Positions 24,815 to 33,710 of a DNA stretch of 41,635 nucleotides are shown here, piece after piece (position 1 is the first letter of the stretch; each line of letters begins with the position of its first letter). The stretch comes from Bacteroidales bacterium (lineage in GTDB: Bacteria; Bacteroidota; Bacteroidia; Bacteroidales; WCHB1-69): contig JAAYKF010000181.1 of NCBI GenBank assembly GCA_012522535.1, positions 1 through 41,635 of the forward strand. Direction: 5' to 3'. The position numbers and the translations under genes are program-made. Under the pieces are notes generated by a model. That model was not told where the DNA came from. It ran no database searches and saw only the letters and a list, made by a program, of their open reading frames with translations.

Positions 24815-25663
24815 ATGAAAAAAATAATAGCTATTGGCCTAATGGCACTACTTAGTGTAGGTATAACTAAAGCTCAACACTCAGAACTAGGGGTCTTTTT
24901 CGGAACATCATATTATCTGGGAGACTTAAACCCCAAAAAACATTTTAACAAAGCAAACTCTGCTGGAGGAATACTTTATAGATACAATTTTGATACCAGA
25001 TGGGCTCTAAAAGTTAGTGCCCTTTTTGGTCATATTGAAGGTAGCGACCTCGCATCGGGATACAACATAGACAGAAATCTAAGTTTCCGTTCACCAATAT
25101 CTGAAATATCAACACAGGTGGAGTTTAATTTCTTTAACCTATATACACAAGAGGGTAAAAACAGAATCTCTCCATATATGTTTTTAGGAATTTCGGCATT
25201 TTCGTTCAATCCACGTGCACAATTGCCCGGCGACGACCATTGGTACGACCTACAAGCCATTGGAACAGAAGGTCAAGGCTTGGATGAGGATAAAAAATAT
25301 TACTCGCTGTCGTCTGTTAGCATGCCCTTTGGAGTGGGTGCTAAAGTGAATTTCTTGAAAAATTTCTCCTTCGGAATTGAATGGGGAATGAGAAAAACAT
25401 GGCACGACTATCTTGATGACGTTAGTGGAACATATCATAGCAATTACGAATTGGCCACAAGACGTTCGCCAGACGTGGCACGACTTGCCGACAAAAGCGA
25501 CCCTCTAAACATAGAAGGCTCACAAAGAGGAAACTCCAGAACTAAAGACTGGTACAACTTCACAGGAGTATGGCTAACTTTTAAACTCTTCGACAGAACC
25601 GAAAGTTGTGGAGCATACAAAAAATCCACATACAGATCTAATAAAATAGGACGAAAAAAATAG
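24815..25663 (+). CDS. PorG-like (DUF6089) outer-membrane beta-barrel, second copy
   Basis: 282 residues. Signal peptide 1 to about 20 (ends TKAQ). It shares the layout of the gene before it: FFGTSYYLGDLNPKKHF, GGILYRYNFDTRWALK, RNLSFRSPISEIS, YMFLGISAFSFNPRAQLPGDD, GTEGQGLDE, YSLSSVSMPFGVGAKVNF and DYLDDVSGTY. The two copies are clearly paralogous but well diverged, so the duplication is old. It lacks part of the first copy's glycine-rich loop (GGGKDIGSIG) and ends in a basic Lys/Arg tail. Either could be the true PorG. The uppS ATG comes 8 bases after its stop, so both are in one operon. Confidence 0.8.
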   Translation: MKKIIAIGLMALLSVGITKAQHSELGVFFGTSYYLGDLNPKKHFNKANSAGGILYRYNFDTRWALKVSALFGHIEGSDLASGYNIDRNLSFRSPISEISTQVEFNFFNLYTQEGKNRISPYMFLGISAFSFNPRAQLPGDDHWYDLQAIGTEGQGLDEDKKYYSLSSVSMPFGVGAKVNFLKNFSFGIEWGMRKTWHDYLDDVSGTYHSNYELATRRSPDVARLADKSDPLNIEGSQRGNSRTKDWYNFTGVWLTFKLFDRTESCGAYKKSTYRSNKIGRKK

Positions 25664-25671
25664 ATTCTTAA

Positions 25672-26421
25672 ATGAGTGCCAAAGACAAACTTAATCTCCA
25701 ACAAATTCCCCAGCATATTGCCATAATTATGGACGGCAATGGCAGATGGGCAGAACAAAGAGGGCAAGAAAGGATTTTTGGACACAAACACGGCGTTGAA
25801 TCTGTTAGAGAAGCCATTGAAGGAGCTGCAGAAATTGGAGTTAAATTTCTTACACTTTATGCCTTCTCTACCGAAAATTGGAATAGACCTAAAGATGAGA
25901 TTGAAGGACTTATGGAACTAATGATTGATGCCATAAACAACGAAGCCGACAACCTCAACAAAAACAATGTTAGACTTAGAATAATAGGCGACACAGAAAG
26001 ACTTTCCGAAAGAGTTAAAAATAAAATAAAAGAAGCTGTTGATAAGCTAAACAATAATAGCGGACTAACATTGGTTGTTGCACTTAGTTATAGCTCAAGA
26101 TGGGAAATCACAGAGACTGTTAAAAACATAGCAATTAAAGTTAAAAATGCTGAAATTTCCATTGACGAAATTGATGAAAATTTGATTTCCGAAAGCCTAA
26201 AAACAAATTTCATGCCCGATCCTGAACTCATAATTAGAACAAGTGCCGAAAAAAGATTGAGCAACTTCCTGCTCTGGCAGGCATCTTACAGCGAGTTCGC
26301 ATTTATTGAAACACTTTGGCCCGACTTCACAAAAGAGACATTATTCGAAACAATTAACGAGTTTCAAAATAGAGAAAGAAGATTTGGCAAAACTGGAAGG
26401 CAAGTGCAAGATGACAAATAA
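25672..26421 (+). CDS. uppS: Isoprenyl (undecaprenyl) diphosphate synthase
   Basis: 249 residues, normal length. It extends farnesyl diphosphate with cis-isoprene units to C55-PP, the lipid carrier for peptidoglycan and surface glycans. Motifs: MDGNGRWAEQRG with the catalytic Asp21, GHKHGVESVRE, TLYAFSTENWNRP, LSYSSRWEI, and R189-T-S-A-E-KRLSNFLLWQ followed by ETLWPDF. All are as expected; the usual RTSGE is RTSAE here. In the cell it works in the cytoplasm on the membrane face. It sits between the PorG-like pair and bamA. Confidence 0.96.
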   Translation: MSAKDKLNLQQIPQHIAIIMDGNGRWAEQRGQERIFGHKHGVESVREAIEGAAEIGVKFLTLYAFSTENWNRPKDEIEGLMELMIDAINNEADNLNKNNVRLRIIGDTERLSERVKNKIKEAVDKLNNNSGLTLVVALSYSSRWEITETVKNIAIKVKNAEISIDEIDENLISESLKTNFMPDPELIIRTSAEKRLSNFLLWQASYSEFAFIETLWPDFTKETLFETINEFQNRERRFGKTGRQVQDDK

Positions 26422-26426
26422 TTTTT

Positions 26427-26434
26427 TACTTTTG
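26427..26434 (+). promoter_or_regulatory. Internal -7 box before bamA
   Basis: TACTTTTG in the uppS-bamA gap fits TAnnTTTG, 26 bases before the ATG at 26460. It could give bamA additional transcription besides the operon. No matching -33 element. Confidence 0.4.
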
Positions 26435-26459
26435 CCCTGAAAACGGATAAATATACCCT

Positions 26460-29087
26460 ATGAAAATCAAGATCGCAAAAAAAATTCTTCTTCTATATCT
26501 GATAACAATCTCAAATTTAGCATTTGCTCAAATAAGAATTGGCGAAACTCTTGATTATGAAGTGGACTACTCTAACCCCAAAGAGTTTGAAATTGGAGGA
26601 ATAACCGTTAGCGGAAACGAAAACTACGATATGAACTCCATCATCACCATATCGGCATTGGCTGTGGGTGATAAAATTAAAATTCCCGGAGACGAAATCA
26701 CAGAAGCCATAAAAAAACTTTGGAATCAAAATCTATTCGACGACCTGAGTATTACAATTACCAAAATTCAAGGTAAAATAGTATTTCTAAATATCCACGT
26801 GCAAGAGAGACCACGCCTGTCGAGGTTCTCCATAAACGGAGTTAGAAAAACAGAAGCCGACGAAATCAGAGAAGATATTAAACTTAGTCGGGGCGATGTG
26901 GTTACAGAACACCTAAAACAAAACATCAAAACCTTGGTTCTTAACCGATTTAAAGACAAAGGCTATTATAATGTAAGCGTTGACATAAAAGAAGAGATAG
27001 ACACCGCCATGGGTAATGGCAAATTCCTATATATAAATGTTGACAAAGGCAAAAAACAGAAAATAAATAAAATATATTTTGTTGGTAATGAAGAAATTGC
27101 AAGCTCATCACTCATCAGCTCTTTCAAAAACACTAAAGAACAATTTAGATTTTATCCCTTCGAAAAAATTGACACTTTCCTTGTACATGTGGTGAAAAAC
27201 TTCAAGGAATATAGACAAAAAGACCTCTTAGATGTTACAAGAGACTACTTTTCTGATAGGGTGAAATTGAGAATCTTCAAAACCTCAAAATTTATTCAAT
27301 CCGATTTCGAAACCGATAAGGCAAACCTTATATCATACTACAACACCAAAGGCTATCGCAATGCCAGAATTATAAGCGACACCTTTTATAAAGTTTCTGA
27401 TAGATCTATAAATATTGGCGTTAGCGTTGAAGAGGGCAACAAGTTTTATTTTGGCGACATAAATTGGGTTGGAAATAACTTATATTCTAATGAATTTCTG
27501 AGTAATATCCTTGGAATAAAAAAAGGTGATGTGTATGACCAAAGCCGACTGGAATCGAACCTGATGTTTAACCCCACAGGTACCGACATTTATTCACTAT
27601 ACCTTGACGATGGATATCTTTTCTTTTCGGCAACTCCAGTAGAAGTAAATATTGAAAACGACTCCATAGATATTGAAATTAGAATTAATGAAGGGAAACA
27701 AGCAAGAATAAATAAAATTTCAATTATTGGAAATACTAGAACCAACGACCATGTAATATTAAGAGAACTGCGAACAGTTCCAGGACAGCTATTTAGTCGT
27801 GCAGACATAATCCGCTCCCAAAGAGAGTTGGCACAACTAAGATATTTCAACCAAGAAACAATTGGAATAAATCCAAAACCAAATCCCATTGACGGAACGG
27901 TTGATATAGAATATACTGTCGAAGAGACATCATCTGACCAATTGGAGCTTTCGGGAGGTTGGGGAGCTGGAATGGTGGTGGGAACCATTGGAGTTTCGTT
28001 CAATAACTTTTCCACAAAGAAATTTTTCAACTCCAAATCGTGGAGACCTATTCCCAGTGGCGATGGGCAAAAAATAAGCATCAGAGCACAATCCAACGGG
28101 TCGTGGTATCAAGCTTATAGTGCATCATTTACAGAGCCTTGGCTGGGCGGAAAAAAACCAAATGCTTTTAGCGTATCGCTCTATCACTCACTACAAAGCA
28201 ACGGACTAAAACGCTCCGACGAAAACCGACAATCCATTGATATAAATGGTATATCTGTAAGTTTAACCCAACGCCTAAAATGGCCCGACGACTTCTTTAT
28301 TTTAAGTCAAGGCGTTAGTTTCCAAAACTATGTCTTGGATAATTATTCATCCGTATTCAGTTTCAGCGATGGATATTCTAATAATTTAAGCTATATCGTT
28401 TCATTAGGCAGAAACTCAATTGACGCTCCAATATATCCCCGTAGTGGCTCCGAAATAGGACTTTCGTTGCAACTCACACCGCCCTATTCATACCTGAAAA
28501 ATATAGACGACTACTCTGCACTATCCGATCAAGATAAATATAGATGGCTTGAATATCATAAATGGAAATTTAATGCATCGTGGTATGCAAATATTGTAGA
28601 AAATTTTGTTGCATCAATCCGTTTTAGATTTGGATACCTTGGCACCTACAATTCTAATATTGGAGTATCGCCTTTTGAAAGATTCTATCTTGGTGGAGAC
28701 GGTCTATCAGGCTTTGCACTCGATGGACGCGAACTGATAGGCATGAGAGGATATGGCAACAACACACTAACACCCAGAAATCAAGCTGGATATGTGGGAG
28801 CATCTATTTTTACAAAATACACTGCTGAACTCAGATACCCTGTTTCGCTAAACCCATCTGCAACCATTTTCCTACTAAGCTTTGTTGAATCGGGAAATAC
28901 ATGGTTAAATCATAAAGAGTTTAACCCATTTAAGATGTATAAATCTGCTGGACTTGGCGTAAGAGTCTTCTTGCCAATGTTTGGAATGCTGGGCTTAGAC
29001 TGGGGATATGGATTTGACGACGTGCCAGGAAGTCCCGGAGCAAACAAAGGACAATTCCACTTCTCAATAAATCAATCAATAGATTAA
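26460..29087 (+). CDS. bamA: Outer-membrane protein assembly factor BamA
   Basis: 875 residues. Signal peptide 1-24 (ending AFAQ). Five POTRA domains are visible as repeats of an 'I..I.i.GN' strand and a helix pair: about 45-110 (GITVSGNENYDM), 118-205 (FSINGVRKTEADEI), 205-310 (IYFVGNEEIASS), 325-400 (INWVGNNLYSNEFL) and 410-490 (ISIIGNTRTNDHVI). The C-terminal barrel is about 500-875, with the loop-6 motif MRGYGN at residue 762. BamA folds and inserts beta-barrel proteins into the outer membrane. The last residues are FHFSINQSID: the usual aromatic end is missing. OmpH/Skp chaperone genes follow, as in other Bacteroidota. Confidence 0.95.
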   Translation: MKIKIAKKILLLYLITISNLAFAQIRIGETLDYEVDYSNPKEFEIGGITVSGNENYDMNSIITISALAVGDKIKIPGDEITEAIKKLWNQNLFDDLSITITKIQGKIVFLNIHVQERPRLSRFSINGVRKTEADEIREDIKLSRGDVVTEHLKQNIKTLVLNRFKDKGYYNVSVDIKEEIDTAMGNGKFLYINVDKGKKQKINKIYFVGNEEIASSSLISSFKNTKEQFRFYPFEKIDTFLVHVVKNFKEYRQKDLLDVTRDYFSDRVKLRIFKTSKFIQSDFETDKANLISYYNTKGYRNARIISDTFYKVSDRSINIGVSVEEGNKFYFGDINWVGNNLYSNEFLSNILGIKKGDVYDQSRLESNLMFNPTGTDIYSLYLDDGYLFFSATPVEVNIENDSIDIEIRINEGKQARINKISIIGNTRTNDHVILRELRTVPGQLFSRADIIRSQRELAQLRYFNQETIGINPKPNPIDGTVDIEYTVEETSSDQLELSGGWGAGMVVGTIGVSFNNFSTKKFFNSKSWRPIPSGDGQKISIRAQSNGSWYQAYSASFTEPWLGGKKPNAFSVSLYHSLQSNGLKRSDENRQSIDINGISVSLTQRLKWPDDFFILSQGVSFQNYVLDNYSSVFSFSDGYSNNLSYIVSLGRNSIDAPIYPRSGSEIGLSLQLTPPYSYLKNIDDYSALSDQDKYRWLEYHKWKFNASWYANIVENFVASIRFRFGYLGTYNSNIGVSPFERFYLGGDGLSGFALDGRELIGMRGYGNNTLTPRNQAGYVGASIFTKYTAELRYPVSLNPSATIFLLSFVESGNTWLNHKEFNPFKMYKSAGLGVRVFLPMFGMLGLDWGYGFDDVPGSPGANKGQFHFSINQSID

Positions 29088-29145
29088 AACTTGGTACATT
29101 TTTTGTGGCAATTAAACACTGAAATACAATTACTCACAAAACAAT

Positions 29146-29153
29146 AAGGGAGG
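29146..29153 (+). promoter_or_regulatory. Strong Shine-Dalgarno site of the first OmpH gene
   Basis: AAGGGAGG lies 5 bases before the ATG at 29159. Most genes here have AT-rich leaders without such a site, as is usual in Bacteroidota, so this stands out and fixes the start. Confidence 0.6.
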
Positions 29154-29158
29154 TTATC

Positions 29159-29680
29159 ATGAAAAAAATATTTTTAACAAGCATCATCGCAGTTTTTTTA
29201 AGCTTCGGACTTTTTGCCCAAAGATATGCCTATGTTGACACGCAGTATATCTTAGAAAACATGCCTGACTATGTGGGCTCGCAAGCCGAATTAGACAGAA
29301 TAGCCATTGAATGGCAAAAAGAGATAGAAGCAAAATTTGCCAATATCGATCAGCTTTATAAAAAATATCAAGCCGATGCACCACTTCTTCCAGAAGATAT
29401 GAAACAAAGACGAGAAGATGAAATAATTAATGCTGAAAAAGAGGCTAAAGATTTGCAAAAGAAAAGATTTGGTAACGATGGCGACTTATACAAAAAACGT
29501 GAAGAGCTTATGAAACCAATTCAAGACAGAGTTTTCAATGCCATTGAAGAGTTTTCAAGATCGAAAAACTACGCCTTCGTATTTGACAAGTCTGGTGCTT
29601 TAACCATTATTTATGCTGACCCGAAAAATGACATCAGCAACGACATAATGGATAAACTGGGAATTACACCCACCAATTAA
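29159..29680 (+). CDS. OmpH/Skp-family periplasmic chaperone, first copy
   Basis: 173 residues. Signal peptide 1-20 (GLFAQ), then the family opening RYAYVDTQYILENMPDY, a long charged helical hairpin (about 45-130; EIEAKFANIDQLYKKYQAD, REDEIINAEKEAKDLQKK) and the closing strand YAFVFDKSGALTIIYADP. Skp-like trimers hold unfolded outer-membrane proteins in the periplasm and pass them to BamA, whose gene is 71 bases upstream. A second copy follows at 29794. Confidence 0.92.
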   Translation: MKKIFLTSIIAVFLSFGLFAQRYAYVDTQYILENMPDYVGSQAELDRIAIEWQKEIEAKFANIDQLYKKYQADAPLLPEDMKQRREDEIINAEKEAKDLQKKRFGNDGDLYKKREELMKPIQDRVFNAIEEFSRSKNYAFVFDKSGALTIIYADPKNDISNDIMDKLGITPTN

Positions 29681-29763
29681 TATTATTGTCATATAATCTT
29701 ATTTAGACAACAATATTTAAACTATTTTATAAATTCAAGTGGTTTTTTAAACACTTATATTCT

Positions 29764-29771
29764 TATATTTG
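29764..29771 (+). promoter_or_regulatory. -7 box before the second OmpH gene
   Basis: TATATTTG fits TAnnTTTG, 22 bases before the ATG at 29794. This suggests that the second chaperone can be expressed separately. No clear -33. Confidence 0.45.
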
Positions 29772-29793
29772 CCAAAATTTTAAATCAGAAATC

Positions 29794-30306
29794 ATGAAAA
29801 GAACCTTAACTCTCGTTGCGATATTAGTATTGTTTTTTAGCACAAACACATTCGCACAAGGCAAAATAAAATTAGGACATGTGGATTCTATGGAGCTGTT
29901 GCAAGCTATGCCCGGTAGAGATTCAGCTGAAAAAGTATTGCAAGAGTATGCAAACTCATTGGAAAAACAAATTATAGCCATGCAAACAGAGCTGCAAAAC
30001 AAGTACAACGACTTTATGGACAATCAAGCTACTATGTCGCAACTAATTCAGCAAACAAAAGCTAAAGAATTGCAAGACTTACAGGCTAGAATAGAAGCTT
30101 TCCAAGTTTCGGCACAAAACGATTTGCAAGAAAAAGAAAGAGAACTTGTACAACCAATTATCGACAAAGCTAAAAAAGCCATAGAAGAAGTGGCTAAAGC
30201 AAATGGATATACATATATCTTCGATTCATCGGTGGGAGTGCTACTCCACTTCGAAGATAGTGATGACATAATGTCAATGGTGAAAAAGAAACTTAATATC
30301 AAATAA
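29794..30306 (+). CDS. OmpH/Skp-family periplasmic chaperone, second copy
   Basis: 170 residues. Signal peptide 1-22 (NTFAQ). It has the same layout as the preceding gene: IKLGHVDSMELLQAMPGRDSA, a long coiled-coil hairpin rich in Gln and Glu (LEKQIIAMQTELQNKYNDF; LQDLQARIEAFQVSAQN), then YTYIFDSSVGVLLHFEDSDD. A pair of OmpH genes after bamA is typical for Bacteroidota. It probably acts as an outer-membrane protein chaperone; the two copies may differ in clients. A strong terminator hairpin starts directly after the stop. Confidence 0.92.
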   Translation: MKRTLTLVAILVLFFSTNTFAQGKIKLGHVDSMELLQAMPGRDSAEKVLQEYANSLEKQIIAMQTELQNKYNDFMDNQATMSQLIQQTKAKELQDLQARIEAFQVSAQNDLQEKERELVQPIIDKAKKAIEEVAKANGYTYIFDSSVGVLLHFEDSDDIMSMVKKKLNIK

Positions 30307-30337
30307 TTAAAAAAGTGAGCAATGCTCACTTTTTTAA
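30307..30337 (+). terminator. Terminator after the OmpH genes
   Basis: Perfect 14-bp stem with arms TTAAAAAAGTGAGC (30307-30320) and GCTCACTTTTTTAA (30324-30337), loop of 3. T-tract included in the arm; reads well in both directions. Confidence 0.8.
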
Positions 30338-30350
30338 TATACAACACAAT

Positions 30351-31613
30351 ATGAAAAACTTGCTCCTTACATCCGTATTTTTAAGTTTCTGTTTATGGGG
30401 ATTTCCACAAAAAGATTTTTTTAACTTCAAGGAAACCCTCAGAATAGACTATCTTTTTGAAGGCAACTGGAAGAAAGACACGCTCTATACTAAAAGTTTT
30501 TATAAATATAAATTCAACCACTTTAACCCCAATACTGCCATTGACAAGTTTAATTATGGAAACCATAAAGTGGAAGTTTTCGATTCTCTATCAGATGTTT
30601 TGATATTTTCAAAAGGCTTCAATAGTATATTCGAAGAGTGGCAAAGCACAGCCGAGGCTAAAACAAAAACAAAAAGTTTTCAAGGGAGTATAATTATGCC
30701 CATGCCTAAACGTAGCTTTAAATTTGTTATATCAAACAAGGATAAACAAAATAACTACCACATAAAACACAGCTCCTATATCAACCCTAACATAGCCAAA
30801 TCGAAAAATCTTCCAAAAAATGAAACATACACCATACACAAATCGGGCAAGGCTAAAGATAAATTCGATATTGTGATTATACCCGATGGATATGGCAAAA
30901 ATGATAGCGAAAAAATTAATCTCGATGCCCAAAAAATTGCAGATGGAATTTTAAAATGTTCGCCATATAGCCTTCTTACTGATAAAATAAACATACACCT
31001 TGTACAGGTTTTTTCTGGAAAATCGGGAATTAATGATCCTACTAGGAAAATTAAGAGAGAGAGTGCACTGAAAACTACTTTTAACTTTTTTGAATCGGAG
31101 AGATATCTTATGACAGAAGAAGTTTGGAACATGTACGATATTGCCATGCTTGCACCCTTCGACGCAATTTTGATAATGTGCAATACAGACAAATATGGTG
31201 GGGGTGGAATCTACAATCTCTACGCAACAACTTGTGCATCATGCACAGAGTATGCCTTTATTACAACCCACGAAATGGGACACTCTGTTGCCGGACTTGC
31301 CGATGAATACTACACTTCCGATGTTTCGGTGGAAGATTATTACAATATCAGCGTTGAACCAGTAGAGCCAAATATAACAACTTTAGTTGACTTCGACTCT
31401 AAATGGAAAAACATGCTCCCCGAAGGCACAGAAATTCCTACACAAATAAAAGCAAATGACAACTCACTTGGAGTTTACGAAGGTGCTGGATATCAAGCCA
31501 AAGGAGTTTACAGGCCTGTACCAAATTGCTCCATGAAAGATGTTATTTACAACTACTTTTGCCCTGTTTGTAAAAGAGCAATAAGAGAAACTATTGAGTT
31601 TTATACTAAATAA
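30351..31613 (+). CDS. Secreted M64-family (IgA-type) zinc metallopeptidase
   Basis: 420 residues from the ATG at 30351; the frame also opens with GTG at 30315, but that lies inside the terminator and adds no signal sequence. Signal peptide 1-19 (LLTSVFLSFCLWGFPQ). The N-terminal domain (about 20-160) is beta-rich and unassigned. The peptidase domain starts near FDIVIIPDGYG. The zinc site is H307-EMG-H311 followed by SVAGLADEY, with Asp318 as the likely third ligand; this HExxH...DEY pattern is typical of M64 (IgA peptidase) family proteins. Late Cys residues (CSMKD, CPVC) may form disulfides. Substrate unknown. Only 13 bases separate it from the terminator. Confidence 0.87.
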   Translation: MKNLLLTSVFLSFCLWGFPQKDFFNFKETLRIDYLFEGNWKKDTLYTKSFYKYKFNHFNPNTAIDKFNYGNHKVEVFDSLSDVLIFSKGFNSIFEEWQSTAEAKTKTKSFQGSIIMPMPKRSFKFVISNKDKQNNYHIKHSSYINPNIAKSKNLPKNETYTIHKSGKAKDKFDIVIIPDGYGKNDSEKINLDAQKIADGILKCSPYSLLTDKINIHLVQVFSGKSGINDPTRKIKRESALKTTFNFFESERYLMTEEVWNMYDIAMLAPFDAILIMCNTDKYGGGGIYNLYATTCASCTEYAFITTHEMGHSVAGLADEYYTSDVSVEDYYNISVEPVEPNITTLVDFDSKWKNMLPEGTEIPTQIKANDNSLGVYEGAGYQAKGVYRPVPNCSMKDVIYNYFCPVCKRAIRETIEFYTK

Positions 31614-31647
31614 TTTCAAGTATTATAGTTTTATTTAAGTTTTTTTT

Positions 31648-31655
31648 TAACTTTG
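31648..31655 (+). promoter_or_regulatory. -7 box of the ptb-buk operon
   Basis: TAACTTTG fits TAnnTTTG; leader about 34 bases to the ATG at 31696. No clear -33 TTG. Confidence 0.5.
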
Positions 31656-31695
31656 TAGAAAATAAGAAAGAAACAATTTAAAATAGTATATAATT

Positions 31696-32598
31696 ATGGG
31701 AATTACGAAGTTAGATCAACTAATTGAATTAGTCAAAACCAAAGGAAAAAAACGCTTAGTGGCAGCATATGCCAACGACTCACACACCATAGAGGCCGTA
31801 AACGATGCCGTTGACAATGGTATTGTTGATGCAGTTCTTACTGGTAACTCAGAAGTGATAAAGAAAACTTGCGAAGATTTAAACATCGACTACACAAAGT
31901 TTAAAATTGTTCACGAAGAAGATGAAATGAAAGCCACAAGTTTGGCAGTGAAAATTATAAACGACGGCGAAGGCGATATTCTAATGAAAGGTCTTGTCAG
32001 CACTGACAAATACATGAGAGCCATACTTCATAAAGAAAATGGACTGATGATACCTAAATCGGTTCTTACTCATGTTGCCGTTTTCGAAAATCCAGCTTAC
32101 CACAAATTGATAATTGCCAGCGACTGTGCCATTATCCCCGAACCAGATGTTAAGCAAAAAACCATTATTACAAACTACTGCATCAAAATTGGTCATGCCA
32201 TTGGAATTGAAAAACCAAAAGTGGCACTTATTGCAGCTACCGAACAAGTTTCGGCAGGAATGCAAGCCTGCGTTGATGCCGCTATCCTATCCAAAATGGC
32301 CGATAGAGGTCAAATTAAAGGTGGATACGTTGACGGACCACTTGCCCTTGACGTTGCCATCGACAAAGAGAGTGCCGAAACAAAAAAAATAATAGGAAAT
32401 GTTGCTGGTGATGCCGATTGCTTAGTATTCCCCAATATAGAAAGTGGCAATGTCTTCTACAAAGCTTGTACAAAATTCAACAATTCTGAAGTCGCAGCAA
32501 ACGTAATGGGCGCTAAAGTTCCATGTGTACTATCATCAAGAGGTGACACCGCAAAAACAAAATTATATTCAATAGCACTTGCTGCAATTTTAGCATAA
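31696..32598 (+). CDS. ptb: Phosphate butyryltransferase
   Basis: 300 residues, the length of the Pta/Ptb family. It converts butyryl-CoA and phosphate to butyryl-phosphate and CoA. Motifs: RLVAAYANDSHTIEAVNDA near the N-terminus, ILMKGLVSTDKYMRAIL, ASDCAIIPEPD, KVALIAATEQVSAGMQ and GYVDGPLALDVAI. Branched-chain acyl-CoAs (isobutyryl, 2-methylbutyryl, isovaleryl) may also be substrates. The butyrate kinase gene follows after 16 bases, which makes the Ptb assignment firm over phosphotransacetylase. Cytoplasmic, ATP-yielding fermentation. Confidence 0.92.
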   Translation: MGITKLDQLIELVKTKGKKRLVAAYANDSHTIEAVNDAVDNGIVDAVLTGNSEVIKKTCEDLNIDYTKFKIVHEEDEMKATSLAVKIINDGEGDILMKGLVSTDKYMRAILHKENGLMIPKSVLTHVAVFENPAYHKLIIASDCAIIPEPDVKQKTIITNYCIKIGHAIGIEKPKVALIAATEQVSAGMQACVDAAILSKMADRGQIKGGYVDGPLALDVAIDKESAETKKIIGNVAGDADCLVFPNIESGNVFYKACTKFNNSEVAANVMGAKVPCVLSSRGDTAKTKLYSIALAAILA

Positions 32599-32614
32599 AC
32601 AAAAACATATAAAA

Positions 32615-33694
32615 ATGAAATTGGAAAACTTAATCTTAGCAATAAACCCCGGTTCCACATCAACAAAAATCGCTATTTTCAATGGCGACAAAGAGGTGTT
32701 TGTGAAAAACATAAAACATGAAACTCACGAATTAGAAGGCTTCAAAAAAATTACTGACCAATATGAATTTAGAAAAAATATCATCCTCAACGAACTAAAA
32801 AACAACAATTTTGATTTGAATTTTATCAAAATTATTGTTGGACGTGGTGGATTAGTTAAATTTATTCCTTCAGGAGTTTATGAAGTTAATGATGCAATGA
32901 TTGCCGACCTTAAAGCAGGAATAAATGGTGAACATGCAAGCAATTTGGGCGGACTCATAGCCCACGATATTGCAAAATCCATAAGTGGCTCACAAGCATT
33001 TATTGCCGACCCCGTTGTTGTAGACGAATTGGATGATATTGCAAGAATTTCTGGACACCCCAATTTTGAAAGAGTATCAATTTTCCACGCCTTAAATCAA
33101 AAAGCTATTGCAAGAATATATGCAAAAGAAATACATAGAAAATATGAAGATTTAAATCTTATTGTTGTCCATCTTGGAGGCGGAATAAGCGTTGGAGCTC
33201 ACTTCAAAGGAAGAGTAATTGACGTTAACGAAGCCCTTAATGGCGAAGGTCCATTCAGTCCCGAACGAAGTGGCACACTACCTGTTGGGCAATTAGCTAA
33301 AGCATGCTTTAGCGGAAAATACACCTTAGAAGAAATAAAAAAAATGATTTGTGGTAGAGGTGGATTTGTGGCCTACCTAGGAACAAATGATGCCTATAAA
33401 GTTGAACTCCGAATGATGGATGGCGACAAAGAAGCCGAAAAAATATACTCGGCAATGGCATACCAAGTATCGAAAGAAATTGGCGCCATGGCAACTGTTT
33501 TGAAAGGTGATGTTGATGCAATTCTGCTAACTGGCGGAATAGCAAACGGAAAACCTTTCGTAGAAAGAATTATTGATAGAGTAGAATACATAGCCCCCAT
33601 TCATGTTTACCCCGGCGAAGACGAAATGAGAGCATTAGCCATGAATGGACACTTAATCCTTACCGGAGAAGTAGAAGCCAAAAAATACGAGTAA
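32615..33694 (+). CDS. buk: Butyrate kinase
   Basis: 359 residues. An ASKHA-fold kinase that transfers the phosphate of butyryl-phosphate to ADP, giving butyrate and ATP. The N-terminal phosphate loop is visible (LAINPGSTSTKIAIF), followed by VGRGGLVKFIPSGVYEVN, DPVVVDELDDIARISGHP, IVVHLGGGISVGAHFKGRVIDVNEALNGEGPFSPERSG and LTGGIANGKPFVERI, all typical of butyrate kinases. Together with ptb it forms a two-gene operon ending at a strong terminator. The pair also exists in bacteria that ferment amino acids to branched fatty acids, so the real substrate may be broader. Confidence 0.95.
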   Translation: MKLENLILAINPGSTSTKIAIFNGDKEVFVKNIKHETHELEGFKKITDQYEFRKNIILNELKNNNFDLNFIKIIVGRGGLVKFIPSGVYEVNDAMIADLKAGINGEHASNLGGLIAHDIAKSISGSQAFIADPVVVDELDDIARISGHPNFERVSIFHALNQKAIARIYAKEIHRKYEDLNLIVVHLGGGISVGAHFKGRVIDVNEALNGEGPFSPERSGTLPVGQLAKACFSGKYTLEEIKKMICGRGGFVAYLGTNDAYKVELRMMDGDKEAEKIYSAMAYQVSKEIGAMATVLKGDVDAILLTGGIANGKPFVERIIDRVEYIAPIHVYPGEDEMRALAMNGHLILTGEVEAKKYE

Positions 33695-33710
33695 CAACAA
33701 ATAATTAGTA

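Noticed and set aside
27590-28096. A 168-codon minus-strand frame inside bamA
   Set aside because: Antisense to the last POTRA domain and start of the barrel; no motif of its own.
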